Positions 42,801 to 50,808 of a stretch of DNA of 64,000 bases are shown in pieces. The notes beneath the pieces were generated by a model that saw only the letters and a list, made by a program, of their open reading frames with translations, did not search any database and had not been told where the DNA came from. Source of the DNA: Acrocarpospora phusangensis (lineage in GTDB: Bacteria > Actinomycetota > Actinomycetes > Streptosporangiales > Streptosporangiaceae). The translations under genes and the position numbers were made by a program. How positions within the stretch are numbered: the first letter of the stretch is position 1; the number at the start of each line of letters is the position of its first letter. The stretch spans positions 1 through 64,000 of the forward strand of contig NZ_BOOA01000003.1 of the NCBI RefSeq assembly GCF_016862995.1. Reading direction: 5' to 3'.

Positions 42801-43339
42801 ATGACCTCGACCTCGCTCTCACGCATGGAGGGCTTCTCGTCGCCGACCTCGCCGTCGCTCGCGCGGCCGTCAGGTATGACCACCTCCAGGACGCGCGAAT
42901 GCTGCTGGCGTGCAAGGCCCTGCTCCGGGCGTGGGCGGCGGCGCGAGCTGCCCGGCGGCGGTCCCGGAGCGATCTCTCCTTGCCGGAATTCCTGGCCCGG
43001 AGTCTGGAATCCGTCGAACAGTGCGTGCCGGCGGACGATCCGCCCGCCGCTCTGCGGAAGGCGGTGAACTATTTGCCGCCAGGGACCGATCGTGAGGTCG
43101 TCGCCGTCATCGAATGCGCGCAAACGCTGGTCGGCCAGATGTGGGGCCGCGCCCGTCCCATGGACGAGCCGACCCTGGCCATGGCAGGCACGGTGATCCT
43201 CGCCGCGCTGGTGCAACTTCCGGAAGTGCCGGCGGCGCGCACGCAACTCCTGTCGGCGCTCGCGACCGTGATCGCCTTCACGTCGCCGGACCACGCCCGG
43301 CCTGCCGCCGAGCCGACTCTCTTCCTCGTACGCGTCTGA
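39806..43339 (+). CDS. Membrane-anchored NACHT NTPase
   Basis: A 1177-aa STAND-type NTPase. Two N-terminal membrane helices (about 4-22 and 34-54) are followed by a linker and the NACHT domain: Walker A GPAGSGKTT (about 153), Walker B VVLLDGLDEIA (about 238), sensor VTSRPHG and a winged-helix end FAHLTLQEYLAA (about 470). The rest is helical with an Asp/Leu-rich, low-complexity part at about 870-1020, which may be a sensor. Bacterial NACHT proteins include antiphage systems, but others are uncharacterised. SD GGAGGTGAG lies 10 nt before ATG 39806. It has no operon partner. Confidence 0.82.
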   Translation: MAKYATLILAGAAALVAGGVAVNQILDDGKLSWTWAYLAFGLMILSALLASAVEMAYGPGRAADRVPRIYRRTYMRQVRASVADMETIGVVTQGEFVLRAKQVYVDVVLQPRPAREAVGDGGIGVLVPPAEPGARRGPLAAFLTRGRVLAVLGPAGSGKTTMARTTALHLAERHWRFWRLEFWRRRSLPVLLYLRDHTEAVTAGEPPTLAEVAVTAPWLRGKIPARWLDRWLDRGRCVVLLDGLDEIASVEERRRAVVWVSGQIARYPGNAFVVTSRPHGYLSNPLPTSDVLQVQRFTPDQIASFLRFWYRAIERRAREGRAGDVQMIADSQASDLVGRLRRTPALYDLATNPLLLTMIANVHRYRGALPGSRAALYAEMCDVLLHRRQEAKNLADPAGLDGPKKERIMQELALRMMRNRQRDISAEDAQNAISDVLHRMARHLTPARFLDHIRLSGLILEREHGQYAFAHLTLQEYLAAIRIRNQPADLALLSENVDDPWWRETTLLWCSGADANPVVRACLDSGSVQALSLAFACADHALDLDAESRDELDGILATAAADPSKARLVAAVIASRVLHDTVLLGSGTSLCLNPVPGDLWNEFARTEALRGRRTPARDNGSAPATGVLVTDVPRFVEWLNTLFDDDTRYTPPSRTEITGPGSPATVVARPSWIFDIEHRLYLPADAAHPYRPTSEQVARYRHLIVGHAYPLLRLITSESPISLAGRLIYANITKCTAPGALLIRTIELAATLCHLRIAQPADTRSKLRVLIRVRDLARDVTRDLRRVRVDVNERALAKVEELAHSLDLRLSPARPRGLFADELSNDPGLTFAGDLAPDRMSGVVHDLVHDLANAIARARDIRIDTAVHPADGADPDLDLGSDFDSVPGRDLDQVLGRLLGRVLVLSREGDGGQSLALALDGLRHLDFDLGLVRVLGRVLDLARDLSFARFRDFDRVHTENAAFIDLDTALFQDDFVGPARALDLALANVVQRDFVGPTHDLDLALTHGGLLVADLAVARAAVRYDHLQDARMLLACKALLRAWAAARAARRRSRSDLSLPEFLARSLESVEQCVPADDPPAALRKAVNYLPPGTDREVVAVIECAQTLVGQMWGRARPMDEPTLAMAGTVILAALVQLPEVPAARTQLLSALATVIAFTSPDHARPAAEPTLFLVRV
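42724..42837 (+). repeat. 57-bp tandem duplication inside the NACHT gene
   Basis: CGATTTCGTCGGCCCC recurs at 42724 and 42781, giving two 19-aa units that both begin DFVGP and contain DLALA or DLALT. They sit in a longer stretch (42300-42840) of recurring CTCGACCTCG-like words in which other frames are also open, a sign of simple-sequence expansion. Confidence 0.75.
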
Positions 43340-43342
43340 GAC

Positions 43343-44617
43343 TCAGGCCACGTTTCCGCCGGGCAGGCGGTACACGGGAGCGGCCTCCAGTTGCTGGACG
43401 GGAGCGCGGCGGCGGCCCGGGCGGGGGTTTGCGCGGAGGTCGGGGGTGTGGTGGGTGGAGATGACCTCGGCCTGGGGGACCGAGGGGGCGCAGAGGTAGG
43501 TGTAGAGGCCGATCATGAGGCGTTGCACGTCGGCGTGGGGGCGGACCACCAGGCGGAGGAACTGGCTGGTGGTGCCCAGCTTGTTGCCGCATTCCCTGAC
43601 GAAGACGCTGTGTTCGGCCATCAGGTAGTCGCGCAGGTCGCGGCCGTCCTTGCCGGGCGGCAGCTTGACCAGGATGAAGTTGCCCTGCGAGGGGAAGACC
43701 GTGAGACCCGTCAGCGAGCGCAGCTGGCGGATCATGGTTTCCCGGTCGTGGGAGAGCAGGCGCAGGCTGTGCTGATATTCCTGCATGTGCTCTTTCAACA
43801 TGAAGACGACAACTTCCGCAAAAGAGTTCAGGTTCCATTTCGGCACCGAGTTGCGGATTTTTCCCGCTATAGCGGGATTTGAGATTAGGTAGCCGAAGCG
43901 GATGCCGTGCAGCCCGAAGTTCTTGCCGAGGCTTTTGAGCACGACCACGTTGGGCCGGATGGCGGCCTGGTCGGCGACACTCGCGTACGGCTCCGCGTCC
44001 ACGAACTCGATGAAGGACTCGTCCACGATGACCAGGTCGAGGTCGGTGAGCCGGTCCAGCATGCGGATGACCTCGTGCCGGGCGAGGTAGCCCCCGTCCG
44101 GGTTGTTGGGGTTGCAGATGACGGCGACCCGCGACCCGCGTTCCCGGATGAAACGGATGTAGGACTCGATGTCCAGCCGGAAGCCCTGGGTCTCCAGCAG
44201 CGGGTACATGTCCACGCGTTTGCCGGTTTCCAGGGGCTGGTCGGTCCACCGGCCGAAGGTGGGCACGGGGATGGCCACGCTCTCCCTGATCATCAGGTGG
44301 TCGATCCAGGTGATTAGCTCGGTGGAGCCGTTGCCCATGGCGACCGTGGCCGGGTTGAGCCCGAGCGTCGAGCAGAGCTCCTTGGTGATCGTGTCTGAGT
44401 CGCTCGGATAGTACTTGAGCACGTCGACCAGGTTCTCCCGCAATCCCTCGAACATGTCCTTCGTCGGGAAGTACGGGTTGCAGGGGATGCAGAAATCCAC
44501 CACTTCGCGCCGGTGGCCGGATGAGCCGCGCTTCAGCGCGAAGTACGACGGGCTGTGCGCGCCGTTCCGCAATAACGCGAGATCGACTGATCCGCTCAAC
44601 TCGCTCCGCCTCCTCAT
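43343..44617 (-). CDS. PLP-dependent class I/II aminotransferase (HisC/CobD-like)
   Basis: A 424-aa fold-type I enzyme. Seen are YYPSDSDTIT, GNGSTELITW, the NPNNPDGG motif (about 170), VDESFIEF and the PLP lysine in LKSLGKNFGLHGIRFGYL (about 230). The pattern resembles histidinol-phosphate aminotransferase and threonine-phosphate decarboxylase; specific function is not determined. A C-terminal Pro/Arg-rich tail of about 45 residues is unusual. ATG 44617 with GAGGAG 6 nt upstream is chosen. It is divergent from the ALDH operon. Confidence 0.85.
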   Translation of the reverse strand: MRRRSELSGSVDLALLRNGAHSPSYFALKRGSSGHRREVVDFCIPCNPYFPTKDMFEGLRENLVDVLKYYPSDSDTITKELCSTLGLNPATVAMGNGSTELITWIDHLMIRESVAIPVPTFGRWTDQPLETGKRVDMYPLLETQGFRLDIESYIRFIRERGSRVAVICNPNNPDGGYLARHEVIRMLDRLTDLDLVIVDESFIEFVDAEPYASVADQAAIRPNVVVLKSLGKNFGLHGIRFGYLISNPAIAGKIRNSVPKWNLNSFAEVVVFMLKEHMQEYQHSLRLLSHDRETMIRQLRSLTGLTVFPSQGNFILVKLPPGKDGRDLRDYLMAEHSVFVRECGNKLGTTSQFLRLVVRPHADVQRLMIGLYTYLCAPSVPQAEVISTHHTPDLRANPRPGRRRAPVQQLEAAPVYRLPGGNVA

Positions 44618-44691
44618 CGCGGGCTCCTCGCCCGTTCGGTGATGCATTGAGGAGTACGCGCGGAGCCGTACCAGAGTTCAATGGGTTGTCC

Positions 44692-44720
44692 TTGACCCCC
44701 ATTCTGATGATGACTAGGTT
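44692..44720 (+). promoter_or_regulatory. Promoter of the ALDH operon
   Basis: TTGACC (44692-44697) and TAGGTT (44715-44720) are separated by 17 bp, giving a start near 44727 and a leader of about 30 nt. TTCATTATCATGAA just downstream (44724-44737) is a palindrome with 5-bp arms and a 4-nt centre, placed like an operator at the transcription start. Confidence 0.6.
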
Positions 44721-44756
44721 CTATTCATTATCATGAAATAAGGGAAAGTCGGGTCC

Positions 44757-46139
44757 GTGGCGGAACGTTCGGAAGTGTTCATCGGAGGGCGTTGGGTCAC
44801 CGGGACGGGGTCGCGGCTGATCGAGGTGCGCAATCCGGCGACGGGGGCACGGGTGGGCCGGGCGGGGCTGGCCTCGCTGGCCGACGTCGACGACGCGGTG
44901 GCGGCGGCGCGCGCGGGGTTCGACTCGGGCGTCTGGGCCGAGGCCGCGCCGGGGCAGCGGGCGCAGGTGCTGCGCACGGCCGCCGACCTGCTGGAGAAAC
45001 GGGCGGGGGAGATCGCCCGGCTGATCACCGCCGAGCTCGGGTCCCCGATCGGGCTCAGCGAGCGGCTGCACGTGCCCGACGCGATCAGGCATCTGCGCTG
45101 CTCCGCGGACGTGGCCGAGAGCTTCCCGTACGACGAGCGGCGCGCCGACGGGGGCGACACCAGCCTGGTGACGCGGCGGCCGGTCGGCGTGGTGGCGGCG
45201 ATCACGCCGTGGCACGGGCCGCTCAGCATGCCCGCCCTGAAGGTGGCCCCCGCGCTGGCGGCGGGCTGCTCGGTGGTGCTGAAGCCGCCGCCGGAGACCC
45301 CGCTCAGCGCGTACCAGCTGGCTGAGGCGCTGGTCGAGGCGGGGTTGCCGCCGGATGTGCTGAGCGTGCTGCCCGGGGATCGGGACGCGGGCGCGCACCT
45401 GGTGGAGCATCCGCGGGTGGACATGGTCGACTTCACCGGCAGCGGCGCGGCCGGGCGTACGGTGGTGTCCGCCTGCGTCAACCGGGCCGCGCGGGTGACG
45501 ATGGAGTTCGGCGGCCGGGCCGCGGCGGTCGTGCTGGACGACGCCGACCTCGACGCGGTGGTGCCCGCGCTGCTGCCGGTGGCCCTGGCGGAGAACGGGC
45601 AGGCGGGGATCGCGCAGACGCGGCTGCTGGTGCCCAGGGCGAAGGCGGACGCGCTGGTCGAGGCGCTGGCCGAAGGGCTGCGCGCGCAGCGGGTGGGCGA
45701 TCCGATGGATCCGGCGACCACGATCGGGCCGATGGTCGGCATGCGGCAGCGGGATCGGGTGCTCGGTTACGTGGAGAGCGGCCGGGAGGCGGGGGCGCGG
45801 GTGGTGACCGGGACGCCGCCGTCCACGCTGCCGGGGTGGTTCGTGACGCCGACGCTGCTGGCCGGGGTGGAGAGCGGGATGCGGGTGGCGCGGGCCGAGG
45901 TCTTCGGGCCCGTGCTGGCGGTCACCGCGTACGAGGGCGAGGACCAGGCGGTGGCGTACGCCAACGAGGAGCCGTTCGCGCGGGCGGCGTCGGTGTGGAG
46001 CGCGGACGCGGAGCGGGCGCTGGCGGTGGCGCGGCGGATCCGGACCGGGACGGTGAGCGTGAACGGGCGGCGGCAGGCCTCCGGCGGGTGCGTGGAAGCT
46101 TTCCGTACATGTCTGGAAAGCAAGTCGATCGCTCTTTAA
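44757..46139 (+). CDS. Aldehyde dehydrogenase-fold protein lacking the catalytic Cys
   Basis: A 460-aa ALDH superfamily protein. The cofactor fold is intact (GSPIGL, ALAAGCSVVLKPPPETP, FTGSGAAGR) and the general base Glu250 is present in MEFGG. At the nucleophile position, where family members read GQxC, it has GQAG (Gly284), and the oxyanion Asn of PWN is His153 in PWHGP. The C-terminal GxxxSGxGRE segment is shortened to ASGGCVEAF before KSIAL. It is therefore probably not a classical aldehyde oxidase. GTG 44757 follows AGGGAAAG. It leads an operon with enoyl-CoA hydratase and acyl-CoA ligase genes. Confidence 0.85.
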   Translation: MAERSEVFIGGRWVTGTGSRLIEVRNPATGARVGRAGLASLADVDDAVAAARAGFDSGVWAEAAPGQRAQVLRTAADLLEKRAGEIARLITAELGSPIGLSERLHVPDAIRHLRCSADVAESFPYDERRADGGDTSLVTRRPVGVVAAITPWHGPLSMPALKVAPALAAGCSVVLKPPPETPLSAYQLAEALVEAGLPPDVLSVLPGDRDAGAHLVEHPRVDMVDFTGSGAAGRTVVSACVNRAARVTMEFGGRAAAVVLDDADLDAVVPALLPVALAENGQAGIAQTRLLVPRAKADALVEALAEGLRAQRVGDPMDPATTIGPMVGMRQRDRVLGYVESGREAGARVVTGTPPSTLPGWFVTPTLLAGVESGMRVARAEVFGPVLAVTAYEGEDQAVAYANEEPFARAASVWSADAERALAVARRIRTGTVSVNGRRQASGGCVEAFRTCLESKSIAL

Positions 46140-46202
46140 AGGGATCTCAGCTGGTCAGAGCGTTGCGCCCAGGGCCGGGCACGCTTCCGGGATCATCGGA
46201 GC

Positions 46203-46826
46203 ATGGCCGTAGAGATCGACCGCCGGGGCTCGGCGCTGTGGATCACCCTCAACCGCCCTGAGCGGCACAACATGTACGACGTGGACATGGCCGACGCCAT
46301 GCTCACCGCCCTGTACGGCACCGCCGGCGCGCAGGCCGTCGTGATCACCGGGAAGGGCGGCGTGTTCTGCGCCGGGAGCGCGTTCGACCAGCTCGAAGAG
46401 GCGCCGCCCGCGCCGCCGCGGGAGCTGCTGGCCACCTCGGCGCGCCTGGTCGAGGCCATCCGCGGCTGCCCGCAGCCGGTGCTCGCGGCCGTGGACGGGC
46501 TGGTGGCCGGGGGCGGCAACGAACTGGTCGTGGCGTGCGACTTCGCGCTCGCGACGCGCAGGTCCTCGTTCGGGCGCATGCGGTCGGCGCGGGCGTGCGG
46601 ACTGCTTGCGGCGCAGGTCGGGGAGCGGCGCGCCAAGGAGATGGCGATGCTGGGCCGCCGGTACTCGGCGCAGCAGGCGCTGGAGATGGGGTTGATCAAC
46701 GAGGTCGTTCCCGACGGGGAACTCGGGGTAGCGGTGGGGCGGTGGCTGACGGAGATCCACGGGCTCAGCCCGCGTCTCCTGGAGACCGCCAAGTCCGAGT
46801 TCCACGCGGAGAGGGCGACCTTGTGA
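46203..46826 (+). CDS. Enoyl-CoA hydratase/isomerase family protein (short)
   Basis: A 207-aa crotonase-fold protein, shorter than the usual 255-270. It has WITLNRPERHN, the oxyanion-hole strands VFCAGSAFDQL and AAVDGLVAGGGNELVVACD, and a shortened C-terminal helical part. The usual catalytic Glu pair is not clear (GNELVVACDF keeps one Glu). Probably acts on a CoA thioester made by the next gene product. Its stop overlaps the ligase start (GTGA). Confidence 0.85.
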   Translation: MAVEIDRRGSALWITLNRPERHNMYDVDMADAMLTALYGTAGAQAVVITGKGGVFCAGSAFDQLEEAPPAPPRELLATSARLVEAIRGCPQPVLAAVDGLVAGGGNELVVACDFALATRRSSFGRMRSARACGLLAAQVGERRAKEMAMLGRRYSAQQALEMGLINEVVPDGELGVAVGRWLTEIHGLSPRLLETAKSEFHAERATL

Positions 46827-48490
46827 GGTACTACCGGGATCTGCGGCCGACCTTTGAGGACCGGGGGGATTGGGCGCTTCCGGGCGTGCTGCGGCATCAG
46901 GCGGAGCGGCGGCCGGACGCGGTGTGGCTGGACGTGCCGGAGGAGGCCCGGACGTGGACGTTCGCGCAGGCGCTGGCCGCCGCGGAGACGGTCGGGCGGG
47001 GCATGGCCGCCTGCGGGGCCCTGCCGGGGGATCGGGTCCTCATCGTCGCGGGCAACTCGTCCGGATTCGTGCGTACATGGCTGGGTTGCGCGATGGCGGG
47101 GCTGGTGGAGGTGCCCATCAACACGGCGTACGAGGGGGACTTCCTGGCCCACCAGGTACGGACGGTCCACGCCCGATACGCCGTGATCGACGACGTCTAC
47201 GCGGGACGCTTCGTGCAGATCGCCGCGGCGTCCACGGACATCGAGAAGTTCTGGGTGATCGACACGGGCAGCCGGGACGCAGCGCTGGAGACGCTGCGCA
47301 GCGCCGGCTGGGAGGCCACCCCCTGGGAGGACCTCGAAGCAGGCGCCTCCGGGGACGGCCATGACGCCCCCCGGATCGCCGCACAGGACGATCACCCGCC
47401 CGCTCTGCCGGTGGTCCGGCCGCGTGACCTGGGGTCGGTGCTGTTCACCTCGGGTACCACCGGCCTGTCCAAGGGCGTGGCCATGCCCCACGCCCAGATG
47501 TACTTCTTCGCCGACCTCTGCGCCTCCCTGACCCGCCTCACCCCCGCAGACGCCTGGATGGTGGTGACCCCGCTCTTCTACGGAAACGCCCAGCTCATGG
47601 CGGCCTACCCCACCCTCGTGGCCGGCGCCAGATTCGTCCTCCGCAGCGGTTTCAGCGCCCGCGACTGGCTCACCCAGATCCGCGAGAGCCGCGTGACCGT
47701 CACCACCTTCGCCGGCGCGATGATAAACGTCATCTGGCAGCAGCCCGCCCGCCCCGACGACGCCGACAACCCCCTGCGCTGCGCCGTCGCCGCCCCCAGC
47801 GCCCCCACCATCCAGCAGCCCATGAAGGCCAGGTACGGCATCGAGGCCTTCGTCGAGGCGTACGGACTGACCGAGATCACCACCCCGATCCTGACGCCGT
47901 ACGGGGAGGAGCGCCCGCCGGGCGCCTGCGGCCTGCAGGCGGACGAATGGTTCGACCTGGCCCTGGTCGACCCGGAGACGGACGAGGAGGTCCGCGCCGG
48001 CGGGACCGGTGAGCTCGTCGTCCGCCCCAAGGTCCCGTTCATCTGCAGCACCGGCTACTACAACATGCCCGACCTGACCGTGGAGGCCTGGCGCAACCTC
48101 TGGTTCCACACGGGCGACGCCCTGCGCCGGGACGAGGACGGCTGGTTCTACTTCGTCGACAGGCTCAAGGACAAACTCGGCAGGGCGGGCGAGAACATCA
48201 GCTCCTACCTGGTGGAGATCGCCATCCTGTCCCATCCGGCGGTGGTCGAGTGCTGCGTGATCGCCGTACCGGGGGAGACGGGGGAGGACGAGGTCATGGC
48301 GTACCTGATCGTCCAGGACGACGTCACGCCCGAGGAGGTCTGGGAGTGGTGTGACACCCGCGTGCCCGACTTCGCCGTCCCGCGGTATCTCCGTTTCGTC
48401 GCGGATCTGCCGAAGACGCCGTCGCAGCGGGTGCAGCGCAACACGCTACGGGCGGCGGGCGTCACCCCGGACACGCACGACCGCGGTTAG
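46823..48490 (+). CDS. Acyl-CoA synthetase (AMP-forming, CaiC-like)
   Basis: A 555-aa ANL-superfamily ligase activating a carboxylate to acyl-CoA. Motifs: LFTSGTTGLSKG (about 210), AYGLTE (about 350), WFHTGDALRRDEDGWFYFVDR. At the C-terminal end the usual GK (catalytic Lys) reads QR in PKTPSQRVQRNTLR. Several CaiC-type ligases have related variants, so loss of activity cannot be concluded. GTG 46823 overlaps the hydratase stop. Probably the final step of this three-gene operon, regulated by the convergent FadR-type gene. Confidence 0.9.
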   Translation: MRYYRDLRPTFEDRGDWALPGVLRHQAERRPDAVWLDVPEEARTWTFAQALAAAETVGRGMAACGALPGDRVLIVAGNSSGFVRTWLGCAMAGLVEVPINTAYEGDFLAHQVRTVHARYAVIDDVYAGRFVQIAAASTDIEKFWVIDTGSRDAALETLRSAGWEATPWEDLEAGASGDGHDAPRIAAQDDHPPALPVVRPRDLGSVLFTSGTTGLSKGVAMPHAQMYFFADLCASLTRLTPADAWMVVTPLFYGNAQLMAAYPTLVAGARFVLRSGFSARDWLTQIRESRVTVTTFAGAMINVIWQQPARPDDADNPLRCAVAAPSAPTIQQPMKARYGIEAFVEAYGLTEITTPILTPYGEERPPGACGLQADEWFDLALVDPETDEEVRAGGTGELVVRPKVPFICSTGYYNMPDLTVEAWRNLWFHTGDALRRDEDGWFYFVDRLKDKLGRAGENISSYLVEIAILSHPAVVECCVIAVPGETGEDEVMAYLIVQDDVTPEEVWEWCDTRVPDFAVPRYLRFVADLPKTPSQRVQRNTLRAAGVTPDTHDRG

Positions 48491-49224
48491 ACGGTGGTCC
48501 ACACGATGGGGGCGGCGAGCGCCTCCGGGTGGCGGCGTTCGGCGTAGCGCCCGTACTCGTCGATGTGTTTGGCCATGGCCGCGGCGGCGGTGTCGGGGGA
48601 ATGTTCGGCGAGCGCCTGGTAGATCCGCAGATGAGCCTTGTGTACGGCGATGCGCCGTACCTCCGGGTAGTCGAGGCCGATGGCCGAGCTGTCCAGCATC
48701 CAGAGCAGGGCGTCGATCAGGTAGCGGAACATGGCGTTGCCCGAGGCGTGGGCGACCAGTTCGTGGAAGCGCCGGTCCTCGGCCAGGAAGACGTTCTGGT
48801 CGTCCAGGTGCTCCCGCATCGTGTCCACGCTGGCCTTCAGCCCGGCGAGCTGCTCGGCGTTCACGTGCTCGGCGGCGAGCCGCGCCACCATGGGCTCCAG
48901 CCCGGCTCTGGCCTGCGCGAGCGTACGGAAGGGCGCGTGCTCGAACTGGAGCAGCAGCGTCAGCGAGGTGGCCAGACTGGTCGCGTCGGGCTCCTGCACC
49001 ACCGGACCGCCACCGGGCCCCGGCTTGAGCGAGAGCACCCCCTGGAGCTCCAGGTATCGCAGGGACTCCCGCAGCGTCCCCCGCCCCACCTCGTACGCGT
49101 CGAGCATCGCCTTCTCCGGCGGCAGCCGGTCCCCGACGACGTTCCCCCGGCGGTTGATGTCCGCGACGATGCGCTGGGCCACCAGCATGGCGGTCTTCTG
49201 CGGACGCAACGAGCCCTGTGCCAT
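48487..49224 (-). CDS. GntR-family regulator (FadR subfamily)
   Basis: A 245-aa regulator: winged helix at 10-75 (VAQRIVADINRRGNVVGDRLP, then GRGTLRESLRYLELQG) and an all-helical FCD domain with the metal-ligand pattern D...H (DRRFHELVAHASGN and HKAHLRIYQAL). FadR-type proteins sense acyl-CoAs or organic acids. It ends in a 4-bp overlap with the acyl-CoA ligase, so it is a likely controller of that operon. Confidence 0.9.
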   Translation of the reverse strand: MAQGSLRPQKTAMLVAQRIVADINRRGNVVGDRLPPEKAMLDAYEVGRGTLRESLRYLELQGVLSLKPGPGGGPVVQEPDATSLATSLTLLLQFEHAPFRTLAQARAGLEPMVARLAAEHVNAEQLAGLKASVDTMREHLDDQNVFLAEDRRFHELVAHASGNAMFRYLIDALLWMLDSSAIGLDYPEVRRIAVHKAHLRIYQALAEHSPDTAAAAMAKHIDEYGRYAERRHPEALAAPIVWTTV

Positions 49225-49363
49225 ATCTCAGGACCTCCGGGGGCAGTGGCCCGCACGATCGTGGGTGATGATCCACGTAAGAATAGTCTTTCACACCGGG
49301 ATAGGGCGGGAGCATGGTGAAGCCGCCGGGTACGATGATCTTTACCCGGAAGGCGGTGGTTTG

Positions 49364-49849
49364 GTGCCATTCGACGAGACCGAACTCGTGCATCTGCGAC
49401 GCTGCGTGGAGCTGGCCGCCGAAGCCGTGGACGCCGGCGACGAACCGTTCGGCTCGGTCCTGGTGGCGGGCGACGGCACCGCCCTGGCCGAGGATCGCAA
49501 CCGCGACCGCACCGGCCGCGACCAGACCATGCACCCCGAGTTCCAGCTCGCCCGCTGGGCCGCCGCCCACCTCACCCCGGAAGAGCGCGCGCTCGCGACC
49601 GTCTACACCTCGGGCGAGCACTGCCCGATGTGCTCGGCCGCCCATGCCTGGGTCGGTCTCGGCCGCATCGTGTACGTGGCGTCCTCGGCGCAGCTCGTCG
49701 GCTGGCTGACCGACCTCGGCGTCGGCCCCGCGCCGGTCAGCCCGCTGCCGATCCAGCAGGTGGCGCCGGGCGTACGGGTGGAGGGCCCGGTCCCGGAGCT
49801 CGCCGAGCGGATCCTCGCCCAGCACAGGCGGTTCCACGCCCGCGGCTAA
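49364..49849 (+). CDS. Nucleoside/guanine deaminase-like protein (CDA superfamily)
   Basis: A 161-aa zinc deaminase. The zinc motif is HPEFQLA (HxE) and SGEHCPMCSAA (PCxxC type, here HCPMC). Helical segment VELAAEAVDAGDEPFGSVLV near the N-terminus is typical of guanine deaminase and tRNA adenosine deaminase relatives. Start is GTG 49364 after GGCGG. Substrate is not determined. Its stop overlaps the convergent small membrane gene by 4 bp. Confidence 0.85.
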   Translation: MPFDETELVHLRRCVELAAEAVDAGDEPFGSVLVAGDGTALAEDRNRDRTGRDQTMHPEFQLARWAAAHLTPEERALATVYTSGEHCPMCSAAHAWVGLGRIVYVASSAQLVGWLTDLGVGPAPVSPLPIQQVAPGVRVEGPVPELAERILAQHRRFHARG

Positions 49850-50124
49850 CGCAGTTTGTTGCGCAGGTTCTCGTCCTCGCCGGGGAGCGGGTTGGTCCAG
49901 GCGATCGTGTCGTCGGTGATGCGGATGGCGCGGCCGACGGGGGCGGCCAGGAGGAGCAGGCCGAAGCAGGTCCAGAACAGCGCCCAGTTGGCGAGGATCA
50001 AGGCGAGTCCGCCCGTGGTGAAGACGATGATCACCACGGTGACGAAGATCCACGAGATGGGGCGGCCGTGCGGATGGCCCCCCGGGGAGATCGGGCGAGG
50101 GGTGCTGCGTGGCACGTCGCTCAT
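49846..50124 (-). CDS. Small two-helix membrane protein
   Basis: A 92-aa protein with a Pro/Gly-rich N-terminus, two membrane helices (WIFVTVVIIVFTTGGLALILA and ALFWTCFGLLLLAAPVG) and a cytoplasmic C-terminal part ending RNKLR. Not recognised. CAGGAAA precedes ATG 50124. Confidence 0.65.
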   Translation of the reverse strand: MSDVPRSTPRPISPGGHPHGRPISWIFVTVVIIVFTTGGLALILANWALFWTCFGLLLLAAPVGRAIRITDDTIAWTNPLPGEDENLRNKLR

Positions 50125-50251
50125 GGCTGTTTCCTGCCCATAAGTCATGCGCTACCCGATATGGCGGTGGGCATGCTGACCCCGGGAGTTCAACTGAGGT
50201 TCCAAGTCCGGCACAGGTGGCCGACAAGGCGTACCTCCAAGACTTGGCGGT

Positions 50252-50794
50252 ATGACGGAACTTCTGGACGCCCTGTACGGGGCCGCCCCCACCAGGCAGG
50301 GCCCCGGCCTCGTGGGGAAGATCATTCTCGTGATCCTCTGGGTGGGCGTCTGCGCCTTCTCCGTGGTGCTGTCGCTGCCCGACATCGACCTGGCCACCGG
50401 CCGTACCGGAACGCCCGGAACGCCCGGAACGCTGACCGTGATCTCCTGTGAGGCGCTCGGCGAGGGGCGATATGACTGCAAGGGCAGCTTCCTCCCTGAT
50501 TCCGGTGGGCCCGCCATCCCCGTCGACGCGTCGCCGGACTCCGACGCGGGCGAGGTGATCCGGGCCCAGCTCACGCCGGCCGGTGACCGCGCGGTCCCGG
50601 CCGGGACGAAGGGCCTGCTCGCGGCCCTCGCCGTACCGGCCGTCGGGGTGGGCGGCATCGGTTTTCTCCCGTACGTGCTGCTCCACTGGGCGGGGATCCG
50701 CCGGGGCAGGCGCGCCGCGGTGACGGTGGGTTCCGTGCTCGCCGTGGCCGGGTTGGCGATGGCCGTCGTGGGTGTGGCGGCCTCCGTGGCCTGA
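50252..50794 (+). CDS. Hypothetical membrane protein
   Basis: A 180-aa protein: one membrane helix at 23-43 (IILVILWVGVCAFSVVLSL), an extracytoplasmic region of about 80 residues with two Cys (SCEALGEGRYDCKG) that could form a disulfide, and two more helices at the C-terminus (LLAALAVPAVGVGGIGFL and VGSVLAVAGLAMAVVGVAA). No known domain. Confidence 0.65.
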   Translation: MTELLDALYGAAPTRQGPGLVGKIILVILWVGVCAFSVVLSLPDIDLATGRTGTPGTPGTLTVISCEALGEGRYDCKGSFLPDSGGPAIPVDASPDSDAGEVIRAQLTPAGDRAVPAGTKGLLAALAVPAVGVGGIGFLPYVLLHWAGIRRGRRAAVTVGSVLAVAGLAMAVVGVAASVA

Positions 50795-50808
50795 GCAAGA
50801 TTGACCCC

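Noticed and set aside
41789-43294. A 501-codon minus-strand frame inside the NACHT gene
   Set aside because: It is open because of the GC-biased simple sequence; the product is an acidic low-complexity string without a domain, and the plus strand carries clear NACHT motifs.
46193-48235. A 680-codon minus-strand frame opposite the crotonase and ligase genes
   Set aside because: It is a high-GC shadow; the plus-strand genes have complete family motifs and coupled starts.
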